A stretch of 64,000 nucleotides of DNA, taken from Paenibacillus sp. cl123 (lineage in GTDB: Bacteria; Bacillota; Bacilli; Paenibacillales; NBRC-103111). Positions within the stretch are counted from its first letter, which is position 1, and each line of letters begins with the position of its first letter. The stretch spans positions 367,889-431,888 of the forward strand of contig NZ_FMYY01000003.1 in assembly GCF_900101595.1 (NCBI RefSeq). The letters run 5' to 3'. This document shows, piece by piece, positions 10,387 to 19,140 of this stretch. The notes under the pieces are model-generated. The model ran no database searches, was not told the DNA's origin, and saw nothing but the letters and a program-made list of their open reading frames with translations. Position numbers and translations under genes: made by a program.

Positions 10387-10434
10387 CCGCCGGGTTATCC
10401 CTCCTTTCTTGATGGGAACGGGGATAGCCGGCGG
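10387..10434 (+). other. Inverted repeat in the murA-divIB gap
   Basis: The arm 10387-10401 (CCGCCGGGTTATCCC) pairs with 10421-10434 (GGGATAGCCGGCGG), with a one- to two-base bulge and a loop of about 19 bases. No proper T-run follows (TTTACA), so it may be an attenuating or RNA-stabilising hairpin rather than a terminator. It lies just before the ribosome binding site of divIB. Confidence 0.45.
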
Positions 10435-10462
10435 TTTACATACTTACGAAGAGGAGGCCGTC

Positions 10463-11308
10463 ATGGAGGACAGACTTCCCGTGATGAAGCAGCACAAGCC
10501 GCGAAGCCGAAGCAGCAGGAAGCTGCTCCTGTTTCTATTCCTGTTCTTCATCACGCTGCTGCTCATATTGTTCTTTCAGTCTTCTCTAAGCAAGATTACC
10601 GAGGTTACGATCAGTGGACAAGCCTTGGTGGCGGAGGAACAGATCCGCAAGGCTGCCGCCGTCAATCCGGGCGATCATTTCTTCTCCGTATCGACCGACG
10701 GCATCGCCGGGCAGATTAAGGCGCTGCGCATGATCGAATCGGTCGAAGTCAAGAAGCGCTTCCCGGGCCGCATCGAGATCCAAGTTCAGGAATACCCGAA
10801 GGTGGCGTACCAATTCGGCGAGAACGGCCAGATCGAAGCGCTGCTGGCGGACGGCAGCGTCGTCCCTGTCACGATGCAGGGAGCGAAGCTGGACATGCCT
10901 ATCCTGTCAGGCTGGGCGAAGGATGACCCGCTTAAGGTCGAGCTGTGCCGGGCCATGGCGGGGCTTGATCCGTCCCTGTTCTCCGACGTGTCGGAGATCA
11001 AGCCTTCGCCGAGCCAGTCGTTCCCGGACCGGATCAAGATGTACACGCGGACGCAGTTCGAGGTCGTCACGACCATCGAATTTCTCCCTCAGAAGATGCC
11101 GAACATGGAGACCTTCATAGCCAAGCTGCGCGACAATAACATCACAAGCGGCGTGCTGACCATGCTGCTGGCGGACTCGCATGCTCCATTTCCCGCACAG
11201 GAGACGTCGGGGGCGAAGAAAGCGACGGATACCTCCGGCAAATCGACCGGGAAAACAAACACGTCTTCGCAAGGAAGCAAGGAAGAGAAGGCGCCGCCGA
11301 AAGAATAG
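10463..11308 (+). CDS. divIB: Cell division protein DivIB (FtsQ family)
   Basis: Bitopic membrane protein of the divisome that stabilises FtsL-DivIC and links septal synthases to division. A Lys/Arg-rich cytoplasmic start is followed by one membrane helix (about residues 20-42, LLLFLFLFFITLLLILFF). A POTRA domain follows (ITEVTISGQALVAEEQIRKA), then the beta domain, and a Ser/Thr/Lys-rich C-terminal tail. ATG 10463 is chosen because GAGGAGG at 10451-10457 precedes it; a longer in-frame ORF from 10340 overlaps murA and the hairpin. Length 281 aa. Confidence 0.9.
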   Translation: MEDRLPVMKQHKPRSRSSRKLLLFLFLFFITLLLILFFQSSLSKITEVTISGQALVAEEQIRKAAAVNPGDHFFSVSTDGIAGQIKALRMIESVEVKKRFPGRIEIQVQEYPKVAYQFGENGQIEALLADGSVVPVTMQGAKLDMPILSGWAKDDPLKVELCRAMAGLDPSLFSDVSEIKPSPSQSFPDRIKMYTRTQFEVVTTIEFLPQKMPNMETFIAKLRDNNITSGVLTMLLADSHAPFPAQETSGAKKATDTSGKSTGKTNTSSQGSKEEKAPPKE

Positions 11309-11533
11309 AATTGTCGTCTTTCTCCGACAGAGGCTATAGGCCTAATTCTAGTTCCAAAGTTCCTACTTTTGCTCTCCGAATAATGATATTATTAAAATTA
11401 TGGGATAATTTCAGCTTACGTTCAAAAAAGAATGCAAAAAAAAGAGGAAACGGCTGAGCCGTGTGGAATAGTTACAAGCAGGTTTGCTGACCAAGGCTCA
11501 TTTATACTACACAATACAGGAGGTGCCACGGGG

Positions 11534-12781
11534 TTGAGCAGCAATGACATCATTGTTAGTTTGGACATCGGTACATCCAAAGTTCGTGCTATTATTGGAG
11601 AAGTCGTAAACGGCGCCATTAATATAATTGGAGTTGGATCTGCCGACTCGCAAGGAATACGCAAGGGAGCCATCGTAGATATCGATCAGACCGTGCAGTC
11701 GATCCGCAGCGCAGTGGATCATGCGGAACGGATGGTCGGCATCCAGATCGCCGAAGTGTATGTCGGTATCTCGGGCAACCATATTGCCTTGCAGTCCAGT
11801 CATGGCGTTGTCGCCGTGTCCAATGAAGACAGGGAGATCGGCGACGAAGATATTGAGCGCGTCATCCAGGCGGCCAAGGTCATTCCGCTCGCGCCGGAGC
11901 GCGAGATTATCGGGGTTGTGCCTAACCAATACGTAGTGGATGGAACGGACCAAATTTACGATCCTCGCAGTATGATCGGAGTACGGCTCGAGGTTGAGGC
12001 TACGATCGTCACGGGTACGAAGACGGCGGTCCACAACCTGCTGCGTGTCGTGGAGAAGTCGGGACTGAAAGTATCCGGCCTGATCCTGATGTCGCTCGCG
12101 GCCGGTCACTTGGCGTTGTCCAAGGATGAGAAAGCGATCGGCACGGTGCTGGTGGATATCGGCGCAGGAGCCACGACCATTGCGATTTTCGATGAGAATC
12201 GTATGGTTGCGACCTCGACGCTGCCTATCGGCGGCGAATACATTACGAACGATATTGCTTACGGTCTGCGGACACAAGCCGATATCGCAGAGAAGATCAA
12301 GCTGAAGTTCGGCTGTGCGATCGTCGATCATGCGGCCCCGGATCAAGTATTCAAAGTGAACCGGATCGGCAGCAATGTGGACAAGGAGTTCTCGCAGGTG
12401 GATTTGGCGAATATCATCGAACCCCGGGTTCAGGAGATTTTCCACCTGATCCGGATGGAGGTCCAGCGCCTCGGTTACTCCGAGCTTCCAGGAGGATATG
12501 TTCTCTCCGGCGGCACGGTGTCCATACCGGGGATTCTGCCTGTTGCCCAGCATGAGCTTGCGTCTTCCGTACGAATTGCCGTGCCTGATTACATCGGCGT
12601 TCGTGATCCTTCCTTCACCAGCGGCGTCGGTATCATTCAATATGCTTCCAAGTATGTGCGTGGTGCCAAGCAAAGCTCAGGAGCCAAAAGGACAGTTGCT
12701 AACAAGAAGGCATCTCCCGGCCAGGAGCAAAAGCCCTCGGCTATGGAACGTTTTAAAAATTGGTTAAGCGAATTTATTTAG
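11534..12781 (+). CDS. ftsA: Cell division protein FtsA
   Basis: Actin-like ATPase that tethers FtsZ to the membrane. Residues near 8-20 carry the phosphate-1 motif VSLDIGTSKVRAIIG, phosphate-2 is in VLVDIGAGATTIAIFDENR, and a GGEYITNDIAYGL segment belongs to the 1C/2B region. The C-terminal AMERFKNWLSEFI is the membrane-binding amphipathic helix. I place the start at TTG 11534, 8 bases after AGGAGGTG (11518-11525), rather than at the upstream ATG 11432, whose extra 34 residues lie in low-complexity leader. The product is 415 aa. The roughly 225-base gap before it contains a short perfect inverted repeat near 11450-11462. Confidence 0.93.
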   Translation: MSSNDIIVSLDIGTSKVRAIIGEVVNGAINIIGVGSADSQGIRKGAIVDIDQTVQSIRSAVDHAERMVGIQIAEVYVGISGNHIALQSSHGVVAVSNEDREIGDEDIERVIQAAKVIPLAPEREIIGVVPNQYVVDGTDQIYDPRSMIGVRLEVEATIVTGTKTAVHNLLRVVEKSGLKVSGLILMSLAAGHLALSKDEKAIGTVLVDIGAGATTIAIFDENRMVATSTLPIGGEYITNDIAYGLRTQADIAEKIKLKFGCAIVDHAAPDQVFKVNRIGSNVDKEFSQVDLANIIEPRVQEIFHLIRMEVQRLGYSELPGGYVLSGGTVSIPGILPVAQHELASSVRIAVPDYIGVRDPSFTSGVGIIQYASKYVRGAKQSSGAKRTVANKKASPGQEQKPSAMERFKNWLSEFI

Positions 12782-12846
12782 ACCGAACGTCATCGTGTGG
12801 CTAAAGATTGTACGGTTTAAAGCCTAATGAGGGGGAAGACGCTAGT

Positions 12847-13992
12847 ATGTTTGAATTTGATATGGACACGGACCATCTGGCTAAAATAAAGGTCATCGGT
12901 TGCGGCGGCGGCGGAAGCAACGCCGTCAACCGGATGATCGAGAATGGCGTCAAAGGCGTAGAGTTCATTACGGTAAACACGGATGCTCAGGCGCTTCATC
13001 TGGCGAAATCGGAGACGAAGCTGCAGATCGGGGACAAGCTGACGCGCGGCCTCGGGGCCGGGGCCAATCCGGAGGTAGGGAAGAAGGCGGCGGAGGAATC
13101 CCGCGAGCTGATTTTCAATGCGCTCAAGGGCTCCGACATGGTTTTCGTTACCGCAGGCATGGGCGGCGGCACGGGAACGGGCGCAGCTCCGGTTATTGCG
13201 GAGATCGCCAAGGAATGCGGCGCTCTGACAGTCGGCGTCGTTACGCGGCCGTTCACGTTTGAGGGACGCAAGCGTGCGCTCCAGGCGGATCAAGGCATCG
13301 CTGCGCTTAAGGAGAAGGTCGATACGCTGATCGTTATCCCGAATGACCGGCTCCTGGAGATTGTCGACAAAAAGACGCCTATGCTTGAAGCGTTCCGCAC
13401 GGCGGACAACGTGCTCCGGCAAGGCGTGCAAGGGATCTCCGACCTGATCGCCGTTCCCGGTCTGATCAATCTCGACTTTGCCGATGTCAAAACGATCATG
13501 ACCGAACGGGGCTCCGCCCTGATGGGGATCGGTGTCGGCACAGGCGAGAACCGTGCTGCGGATGCGGCCAAGCAGGCGATCATGTCTCCGCTGCTGGAAA
13601 CGTCCATCGACGGCGCAAGAGGCGTGCTAATGAATATTACGGGCGGCGCCAATCTGTCCTTGTATGAAGTCAATGAAGCTGCCGATATCGTCGCTTCCGC
13701 TTCCGACCTGGAAGTGAACATGATTTTCGGAGCGGTCATTGACGAAAGATTGAAGGACGAGATCATGGTCACCGTCATTGCTACAGGCTTCGAGCACAAG
13801 AACCTGACGGCACCTCCGGCGAAAAAGCCGGCGACTTCTGGCACTTCAGCCGGCGCCAGCAGTCAGCCTCAGGAATCTTCGGATTCGCGGCTGAACAATC
13901 TGCGTCCGTTCGGCGGACAATCTTCCAACGATCAGCTCGACATTCCTGCGTTTCTGCGCAACCGCAACCGCGGGGGCTTCGACAACAAATAA
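12847..13992 (+). CDS. ftsZ: Cell division GTPase FtsZ
   Basis: Tubulin homologue that polymerises into the Z-ring. N-terminal GTP contacts are in [16 protein letters not shown], the tubulin signature [10 protein letters not shown] begins near residue 106, and the T7 synergy loop is [12 protein letters not shown] Ser/Gln-rich linker leads to the conserved C-terminal peptide [12 protein letters not shown], which binds FtsA, SepF and other partners. ATG 12847 follows GAGGGGGAAG and replaces a longer TTG-started ORF from 12808. Length 381 aa. A strong terminator follows, closing the dcw transcript. Confidence 0.97.
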   Translation: MFEFDMDTDHLAKIKVIGCGGGGSNAVNRMIENGVKGVEFITVNTDAQALHLAKSETKLQIGDKLTRGLGAGANPEVGKKAAEESRELIFNALKGSDMVFVTAGMGGGTGTGAAPVIAEIAKECGALTVGVVTRPFTFEGRKRALQADQGIAALKEKVDTLIVIPNDRLLEIVDKKTPMLEAFRTADNVLRQGVQGISDLIAVPGLINLDFADVKTIMTERGSALMGIGVGTGENRAADAAKQAIMSPLLETSIDGARGVLMNITGGANLSLYEVNEAADIVASASDLEVNMIFGAVIDERLKDEIMVTVIATGFEHKNLTAPPAKKPATSGTSAGASSQPQESSDSRLNNLRPFGGQSSNDQLDIPAFLRNRNRGGFDNK

Positions 13993-14011
13993 TAATCCGT
14001 GTACGACCGCC

Positions 14012-14038
14012 AACCGGCCCTTCGAGGGTCGGTTTTTT
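14012..14038 (+). terminator. Rho-independent terminator after ftsZ
   Basis: AACCGGCCCT pairs with AGGGTCGGTT around a TCG loop, followed by TTTTTT. It sits 20 bases after the ftsZ stop and separates the dcw cluster from spoIIGA. Confidence 0.9.
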
Positions 14039-14094
14039 GGTTTGGCCGCAGCGGCTGCGAAGCTGCCGCATAACCCCCGTTCCCTCCCCAGGAA

Positions 14095-14160
14095 GCGACA
14101 AAAATAGTCCGGTCGCGGCGGCATGATTAGACAGACTTTGGAATAGGATTACTATATACT
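14095..14160 (+). promoter_or_regulatory. Candidate Spo0A-controlled spoIIG promoter
   Basis: TTAGAC at 14127-14132 and TATACT at 14155-14160 are separated by 22 bases. The B. subtilis spoIIG promoter is known for the same abnormal 22-base spacing; it is read by sigma-A only with Spo0A~P. GCGACAAAA at 14095-14103 (TTTTGTCGC on the other strand) resembles a 0A box. The match is by eye; only one box is convincing and the -35 is imperfect. Confidence 0.5.
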
Positions 14161-14208
14161 TGTCTCATTCGCGGAAATGCCGGCGGCGCGCGGAGGAGGT
14201 GACGGAAA

Positions 14209-15117
14209 ATGGTGGTGTATCTCGATATCATTTTCCTAATGAATGTGCTGATAGACGGCACATTGCTATGGACTACCGCCTGGTCGCGCAAGCTGCGTTT
14301 TCGCCTCTGGCGGCTTTTGACGGCTGCTGCGATCGGCGGCAGCTATGCCATTTTTTTATTTTTTCCGCCGCTTGGCTTCATGTACACCTTTCTTGTAAAA
14401 TTTCTGTTCTCGCTCTTCATGTTGTGGACGGCTTTCGGCTTTGGCGGGCTTCAGCATTTTTTGCGGAATTTGGGTGCATTCTATATGGTCAATTTTGTGG
14501 CGGCAGGCGTCGTAGTCGGATGTATGTATGCCAGACTCTCAGCTCCCGAGCTGCTGAGCGGTATCTTGCTGGGGCGCGGACTGACGGGAACCTTGACGCT
14601 GATCGCTGTCGGTATACCGGTTGCCGTCTGGATATACCGTGTGGTCGTTCAGGCTTTGAAGCGCAAGCAAGAGCTGGCCTCGCTTATGGCGAAGGTGGAC
14701 GTGCATATCGATTGCGTCGCCTCGAGCTGTACGGGGCTGATCGACACCGGGAACCAGCTGTACGATCCGCTGACGCGAACGCCGGTCATGGTGATGGAGG
14801 CATCCCAGTGGGGCGAGTGGATTCCTGAGGCTTGGATGGAGAAAATACGCCGGGCGGAGGTGGACCAGATTGTCAGCGCGATTGGCATGGACTCATTTAT
14901 CTGGCAGGATCGCTTGCGTCTTGTCCCTTATCGGGGAGTAAACCGCAGCACGCAGTTTATGCTGGCGCTGAAGCCGGACAAGGTGATCATTACGACCGAG
15001 CAGGGCCAGACGGAGACGCTTAAGGTACTGATTGGATTGGACGGCGGACGGCTTAGCTCGGATAACGCTTATCAGGCCATCATTCATCCGTCGCTTGTAC
15101 AGGCAGGCAATGGATAA
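14209..15117 (+). CDS. spoIIGA: Sigma-E processing peptidase SpoIIGA
   Basis: Membrane aspartic protease that removes the pro-sequence of sigma-E in the mother cell after septation, on a signal from SpoIIR. The first half holds about five hydrophobic helices (residues 1-150). The second half is a cytoplasmic protease domain with the Asp motif [14 protein letters not shown]. The start ATG 14209 follows GGAGGAGGTGA. Length 302 aa, usual. The gene directly precedes its substrate sigE, as in all Bacillus relatives. Confidence 0.94.
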   Translation: MVVYLDIIFLMNVLIDGTLLWTTAWSRKLRFRLWRLLTAAAIGGSYAIFLFFPPLGFMYTFLVKFLFSLFMLWTAFGFGGLQHFLRNLGAFYMVNFVAAGVVVGCMYARLSAPELLSGILLGRGLTGTLTLIAVGIPVAVWIYRVVVQALKRKQELASLMAKVDVHIDCVASSCTGLIDTGNQLYDPLTRTPVMVMEASQWGEWIPEAWMEKIRRAEVDQIVSAIGMDSFIWQDRLRLVPYRGVNRSTQFMLALKPDKVIITTEQGQTETLKVLIGLDGGRLSSDNAYQAIIHPSLVQAGNG

Positions 15118-15185
15118 CGGAGCGATTCAGAGCGCCCTTGCCGGCAGGCACGATCAACCATACCCTGAACAGGAGGAAGCCGAAC

Positions 15186-15908
15186 ATGTTAGTGAAATGG
15201 AAGCTGATGCTGCAAATTATGTATTTTCGTCTGCTGCTGCTGGTCGGGCTCAAAGGAAATGAGATTTACTACATCGGAGGAAGCGAAGCGCTGCCGCCCC
15301 CGCTCACCCGCGAAGAGGAAGAATATTTGCTGGAGAAGCTTCCAACGGGCGATGCGGCCATCCGCGGGGTACTGATTGAGCGGAATCTGCGCCTGGTAGT
15401 TTATATTGCGCGCAAGTTTGAAAATACAGGCATCAATATCGAGGATCTGGTGTCGATCGGCGCCATCGGATTGATCAAGGCGGTCAATACGTTCGATCCG
15501 GAGAAAAAGATCAAGCTGGCCACCTACGCATCCAGATGTATCGAGAACGAAATTTTAATGTATTTGCGGCGCAACAGCAAGATCCGCACCGAGGTGTCGT
15601 TCGACGAACCGCTCAATATCGACTGGGATGGCAATGAGCTGCTGCTGTCGGATGTGCTCGGTACGGAGAATGACACCATCTACCGAAACATCGAGGAACA
15701 GGTGGACCGCAAGCTGCTCCACAAGGCGCTCGATAAGCTGACGGAGCGGGAGCGCATCATCATGGAGCTGCGTTTCGGCTTGCAGAACGGGGAAGAGAAG
15801 ACACAGAAGGACGTTGCGGACATGCTGGGCATCTCGCAATCGTATATATCCAGGCTGGAGAAACGGATTATTAAACGCCTGCGGAAGGAATTCAATAAAA
15901 TGGTATAA
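15186..15908 (+). CDS. sigE: RNA polymerase sporulation sigma factor SigE (pro-form)
   Basis: Mother-cell early sigma factor, made as an inactive pro-protein. The N-terminal 25-30 residues are the amphipathic, membrane-associated pro-sequence ([20 protein letters not shown]), followed by sigma-70 region 2 ([56 protein letters not shown] in two pieces). Region 4 ends the protein with the helix-turn-helix [23 protein letters not shown] 15186 follows AGGAGGAAG and gives 240 aa, close to B. subtilis SigE. A longer ORF from 15138 lacks a ribosome binding site. Confidence 0.95.
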   Translation: MLVKWKLMLQIMYFRLLLLVGLKGNEIYYIGGSEALPPPLTREEEEYLLEKLPTGDAAIRGVLIERNLRLVVYIARKFENTGINIEDLVSIGAIGLIKAVNTFDPEKKIKLATYASRCIENEILMYLRRNSKIRTEVSFDEPLNIDWDGNELLLSDVLGTENDTIYRNIEEQVDRKLLHKALDKLTERERIIMELRFGLQNGEEKTQKDVADMLGISQSYISRLEKRIIKRLRKEFNKMV

Positions 15909-15930
15909 GTCCTGCGATTTCAAATAAACG

Positions 15931-15983
15931 AAGAACCTTCGAAACCGGCTTGGCGGGCAAGCGAGCGGTGACGAAGGTTCTTT
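15931..15983. terminator. Convergent terminator hairpin between sigE and the histidine kinase gene
   Basis: AAGAACCTTCG at 15931-15941 is repeated inverted as CGAAGGTTCTT at 15972-15982, with T-rich sequence beyond both ends. It lies between the ends of convergent genes and could stop transcription from either side. The rest of 15984-16122 shows no gene. Confidence 0.5.
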
Positions 15984-16122
15984 GTTGCGCTTGCATGCAG
16001 ATGGCCGGAAGGTATGAGGGCAGGAGGCCGAAGGCCAACCGCTGGCTAACCGCCGGCAATGAGAAAATGAGCCGAACGTATAGTGCGCGGACGTTGGGTG
16101 AGCCTGCTGCCATGACGAACGC

Positions 16123-17496
16123 TTAGGGCGACATGGGTGGTGTCATATAAGGCAAAGTAACCGTAAACGTCGAGCCTTTTCCCGGAGAGCTGGCCACCTC
16201 CAGCGTTCCTTTGTGCAGCAGCACGAACTCTCTGGCGATCGCAAGCCCTATTCCCATGCCGCCACTGTTCCGGTTCCGCGCTTCATCTGTCCGGTAAAAC
16301 CGATCGAAGAGCGAGGAGAGATGCTGCTCCTCAATGCCGATCCCGCTATCGGCAACGGCGACCTGCAGCAAGTCGGCGTCCGGGGAGCGGAGCAGGTTAA
16401 CGGTTACGGTAACGGAGCCGCCCTGCGGAGTGTAGCGGATGGCATTGGCGAGCAGATTGAGGAACACCTGGGCCAGCCGGTGAGGGTCTGCCCAGAGGGT
16501 GGGAACAGGGCTTGGCGGGACGTTTAAGGTGAGGAGAAGCTCCTTGTCCTCCGCCTCCATCCGGATGCGTTCCAGGCTGCGCTCCAGCAGCTCCACCATG
16601 GCCACCGGCCTGCGCTCCAGGGTCAGCCGCCGCGCCTCAGCCAGCGACAGCTGATGCAGCTCATCCACGAGACGCGTAAGCCTGAGCAGCTCGTCCTGCA
16701 GAGGAAGCAGCTGCTCAGGCTCTACGGCCTGGCCGCTCTGCTGAATCCACTCCAGCTTGCCTCTGGCAATGGTAAGCGGCGTCCGCAGCTCATGAGCGAC
16801 ATCGGCTACAAGGTTTTTGCGCGCGTCCTCGGCGCGCCGAATCCGGTCCGACATCTGATTGAAAGCGAGCGCGACTTGCCCGTATTCATCCTTGGACGTA
16901 ACGGGAGCCTGCACGCCGGGCTCGCCGCGGCCCAGCCGTTCGATAGCCGGCAGCAGCGCGTGAAGCGGCGCTGTCAGCTTGGCGGACAAGCGGTAGGCGA
17001 TCACAAGAGCAAGAAGGGCGAGCAAAATCCCGCCTCCAAGCAGGAACACGGTAACCGAGCTGCCGATCCCGGCTCGAACAATGGCCCGGCTTGCGACCTC
17101 CTCGTCGCTGTAGTGCAAGCGGAACGAAGCGCCGTCCGCCGAATAAAGCGGCTGCTGCTGGCCCAGCCTTCTGACTTGCTGCGGAGCGAGCGGTCCGCGG
17201 AAGACGATCATACCGCCGGCAGAACTCGTGATCGCATAGCTGGCCTGCTTGTGTCCGCCGATTGTATCCGGAGCAGGCAGTTCATTAACGCGGTCCGCCG
17301 TTTCCCATGAGCGGCCATTTTCTTCATAGGCCGCCAGCAGACGATCCGCCAGCTCCGTCACTTCATGACGGCGGTCCACGTCCAGCTGGGAGCGGAGAAT
17401 GCCCCAGATGACGGATTGCGTCAGAAAAGCGAACAGAAGTCCCATCAGCAGGATGATGGAGGACATCGCCAGGAACAGCTTGTGCCTGACGCTCAT
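16123..17496 (-). CDS. Sensor histidine kinase
   Basis: Membrane sensor kinase of a two-component pair. A first membrane helix (about residues 10-30), an extracellular sensor loop of roughly 125 residues, a second helix (near residue 155) and a HAMP domain (AYRLSAKLTAPLHAL) lead to the HisKA H-box VAHELRTPLTIARGKLEW, with the phosphoacceptor His near residue 235. The HATPase domain shows the N-box LLANAIRYTPQGG, DSGIGIEEQHL, and GGMGIGLAIAREFV. Length 457 aa. Its ATG overlaps the regulator stop by 4 bases. The architecture is BaeS-like; the stimulus is not evident. Confidence 0.9.
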   Translation of the reverse strand: MSVRHKLFLAMSSIILLMGLLFAFLTQSVIWGILRSQLDVDRRHEVTELADRLLAAYEENGRSWETADRVNELPAPDTIGGHKQASYAITSSAGGMIVFRGPLAPQQVRRLGQQQPLYSADGASFRLHYSDEEVASRAIVRAGIGSSVTVFLLGGGILLALLALVIAYRLSAKLTAPLHALLPAIERLGRGEPGVQAPVTSKDEYGQVALAFNQMSDRIRRAEDARKNLVADVAHELRTPLTIARGKLEWIQQSGQAVEPEQLLPLQDELLRLTRLVDELHQLSLAEARRLTLERRPVAMVELLERSLERIRMEAEDKELLLTLNVPPSPVPTLWADPHRLAQVFLNLLANAIRYTPQGGSVTVTVNLLRSPDADLLQVAVADSGIGIEEQHLSSLFDRFYRTDEARNRNSGGMGIGLAIAREFVLLHKGTLEVASSPGKGSTFTVTLPYMTPPMSP

Positions 17497-18179
17497 AACC
17501 GGTCTCCGAACCGGTAGCCGAAGCCGTAAACCGTATGGATATAAACCGGCTTGGCCGGATCGTCTTCGAGTTTCCGGCGTATGCGGCTGATATGAGCGTC
17601 GACCGTCCGCTCATCGTTCATATAGTCGTCCTCCAGGGCGGATTGAAGCAGCTGCAGCCTGCTATAGACTACGCCCGGTCTGGCTGCCAGCGCCAGCAGC
17701 ACCTTGAATTCGGTCGGCGTGAGCGCTAATTCCTCCCCGCGCTTCCACACGCGGCATTGCTCCTCCGATATGGCGAGCTCCCCCCGCAGCAGCGTCTGCG
17801 CCGCCGTGTCCAAGCCCTCGATCCGCCGAAGTACGGCACGTATCCGGGCTGCCAGCTCCCTTAAGGAGAACGGCTTGGTCATGTAGTCGTCGGCTCCGAC
17901 TTCGAGCCCGACAATTTTGTCGGTCTCCTCCGTGCGCGCCGTCACCATAATGATGCCTATACGGCCTTCCTTCCTCAGCTCCCGGCACACGTCAATGCCG
18001 CTCATCCCGGGCATCATCCAGTCCAGAACGACGAGCGACGGTTTTCGTTCCCGTGCGATGCGGACAGCTTCCGGGCCGGTTCGGGCGGTCACGGTCTCGA
18101 AGCCCTCCTGTCTCAGGAAAGGAACCATAAACTCGAGCACCTTTTCTTCATCGTCGACCAGCAGCAAAGTATGCGGCAA
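17493..18179 (-). CDS. OmpR/PhoB-family response regulator
   Basis: Receiver domain at residues 1-120 with the acidic pair DD at 9-10, phosphoacceptor Asp53 in VVLDWMMPGMSG, the conserved Thr in MVTARTEE, and Lys in YMTKPFSLREL. The winged-helix DNA-binding domain ends with RTVDAHISRIRRKL and VYGFGYRF. I start it at TTG 18179, spaced 8 bases from AAGTGGAGGTG; upstream in-frame ATGs such as 18203 lie before that site. Product 228 aa. It is the first gene of the pair with the kinase. Its upstream region is shared with the divergent small membrane genes and contains tandem TTGTGA repeats. Confidence 0.9.
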   Translation of the reverse strand: MPHTLLLVDDEEKVLEFMVPFLRQEGFETVTARTGPEAVRIARERKPSLVVLDWMMPGMSGIDVCRELRKEGRIGIIMVTARTEETDKIVGLEVGADDYMTKPFSLRELAARIRAVLRRIEGLDTAAQTLLRGELAISEEQCRVWKRGEELALTPTEFKVLLALAARPGVVYSRLQLLQSALEDDYMNDERTVDAHISRIRRKLEDDPAKPVYIHTVYGFGYRFGDRL

Positions 18180-18192
18180 TGGAAAGACACCT

Positions 18193-18310
18193 CCACTTTT
18201 CATCTGTTCTGCCCACATTATACACATTGGAGGGGGAGGACGGGGGAATTTCACGGGAATCGCAAAGGAATGTCACAAGTTCACAACAGTTCCCTGCTAG
18301 TATGTTCTTA
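18193..18310. promoter_or_regulatory. Divergent promoter region with tandem TTGTGA repeats
   Basis: On the minus strand TATAAT (complement of 18218-18223) lies about 40 bases before the response regulator start, without a good -35. Near 18271-18286, TTGTGAAC and TTGTGACA occur as direct repeats on the minus strand. OmpR-type regulators bind such half-site repeats, so autoregulation is a reasonable inference. No binding rule is proven here. Confidence 0.3.
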
Positions 18311-18347
18311 TAAACGAAGATGACACGCGGAAGGGGAGTTTGTCTGG

Positions 18348-18557
18348 ATGACCAATTTCATTAAAACCGCATGCTGGGCCGCTGGAGGCTTTATGCTTGG
18401 CCTGCTGATTTCGGAGGCGCTTGGAGGTATCGGCCTGCTCTGGAGTGAGACGGCAATGGGAATTAAATATTTGCCGCTTGGGCTGGCAGGGATCGGAGCG
18501 GTTGTCAGTATTGTCCTGGCCGGGTTGCCGCAAAAGCAGGGGGAGGGGAGCCAGTGA
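18348..18557 (+). CDS. Small membrane protein of unknown function
   Basis: A 69-aa protein with two hydrophobic segments (about residues 8-30 and 42-60, the second rich in Gly, Val and Leu) and a short polar Gln/Gly tail. I do not recognise a family. The ATG follows GGAAGGGGA. Its stop overlaps the next start (GTGATG at 18554-18559), so the two are probably co-translated. It is transcribed away from the two-component genes, which suggests, without proving, that this pair is a target of the regulator. Confidence 0.6.
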   Translation: MTNFIKTACWAAGGFMLGLLISEALGGIGLLWSETAMGIKYLPLGLAGIGAVVSIVLAGLPQKQGEGSQ

Positions 18558-18991
18558 TGAAAGCGAACAAGGGGAATTCCTCCGAAGCCGTCATCCGGTT
18601 CTCGAGAGGGGTGTTTCAGCTATTGGCTTGGGCGTTCGTGCTCTCCGTCGGGCTTCAGACGCTGCTGGCGGGCATGGCTATTTTCCAGGATCCGGGACAT
18701 TGGAGCAAGCATACGTCGTTCGTGCACATCATTGAGTTTATTCCGATCCTGATGTTTTTGCTGGCCTTTCCAGCGAAATGGCCTGCAGGCCTCAAGCTGC
18801 AGAGCGCGGGACTGTTCCTGATGATATTTGCCCAATATATGACAGCCCATCTATCGGCAGCAGGTCCGCTGCATCCGGTGATCGCTCTGCTGCTGTTCTG
18901 GCTTTCGATCATAACGGCCCGCCAATCGTCCCGGCTCGGACGCAGCGACGGAGCGGAAGTCAAGGCCGGCGGTAGCGGGCACCGCTCCTAA
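18557..18991 (+). CDS. DUF6220-like four-helix membrane protein
   Basis: A 144-aa protein with four hydrophobic segments. It has sequence features I associate with the DUF6220 family: FVLSVGLQTLLAGMAIFQDP followed by HTSFVHIIEFIPILMFLLAF and, near the end, HPVIALLLFWLSI. Function of the family is unknown to me. ATG 18557 is used, with GGGGAGGGGAG just upstream; a GTG at 18554 is also possible. It overlaps the preceding 69-aa gene and is followed by a strong terminator. Confidence 0.65.
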   Translation: MKANKGNSSEAVIRFSRGVFQLLAWAFVLSVGLQTLLAGMAIFQDPGHWSKHTSFVHIIEFIPILMFLLAFPAKWPAGLKLQSAGLFLMIFAQYMTAHLSAAGPLHPVIALLLFWLSIITARQSSRLGRSDGAEVKAGGSGHRS

Positions 18992-19008
18992 ATCTTTCAT
19001 TTCACATA

Positions 19009-19063
19009 AGCGCAGCCCCTTGTTGCTGTCCGCCGGACGGACGCCAACAAGGGGCTGCGCTTC
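19009..19063. terminator. Strong bidirectional terminator
   Basis: AGCGCAGCCCCTTGTTG (19009-19025) and its exact complement CAACAAGGGGCTGCGCT (19045-19061) form a 17-bp stem. It lies between the DUF6220-like gene and the convergent MerR-methyltransferase gene. T-runs are short, so efficiency is uncertain, but the position fits. Confidence 0.75.
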
Positions 19064-19140
19064 GTATCGGCCGCCTCGCTTCCAGCTTATTCGCCCGCCT
19101 GATCGCCGCGAGCAGTTTCAATGGAACTTGATCGCTTTCT

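Noticed and set aside
10340..10462. N-terminal extension of divIB
   Set aside because: It overlaps murA and crosses a hairpin; the ribosome binding site at 10451 fits ATG 10463.
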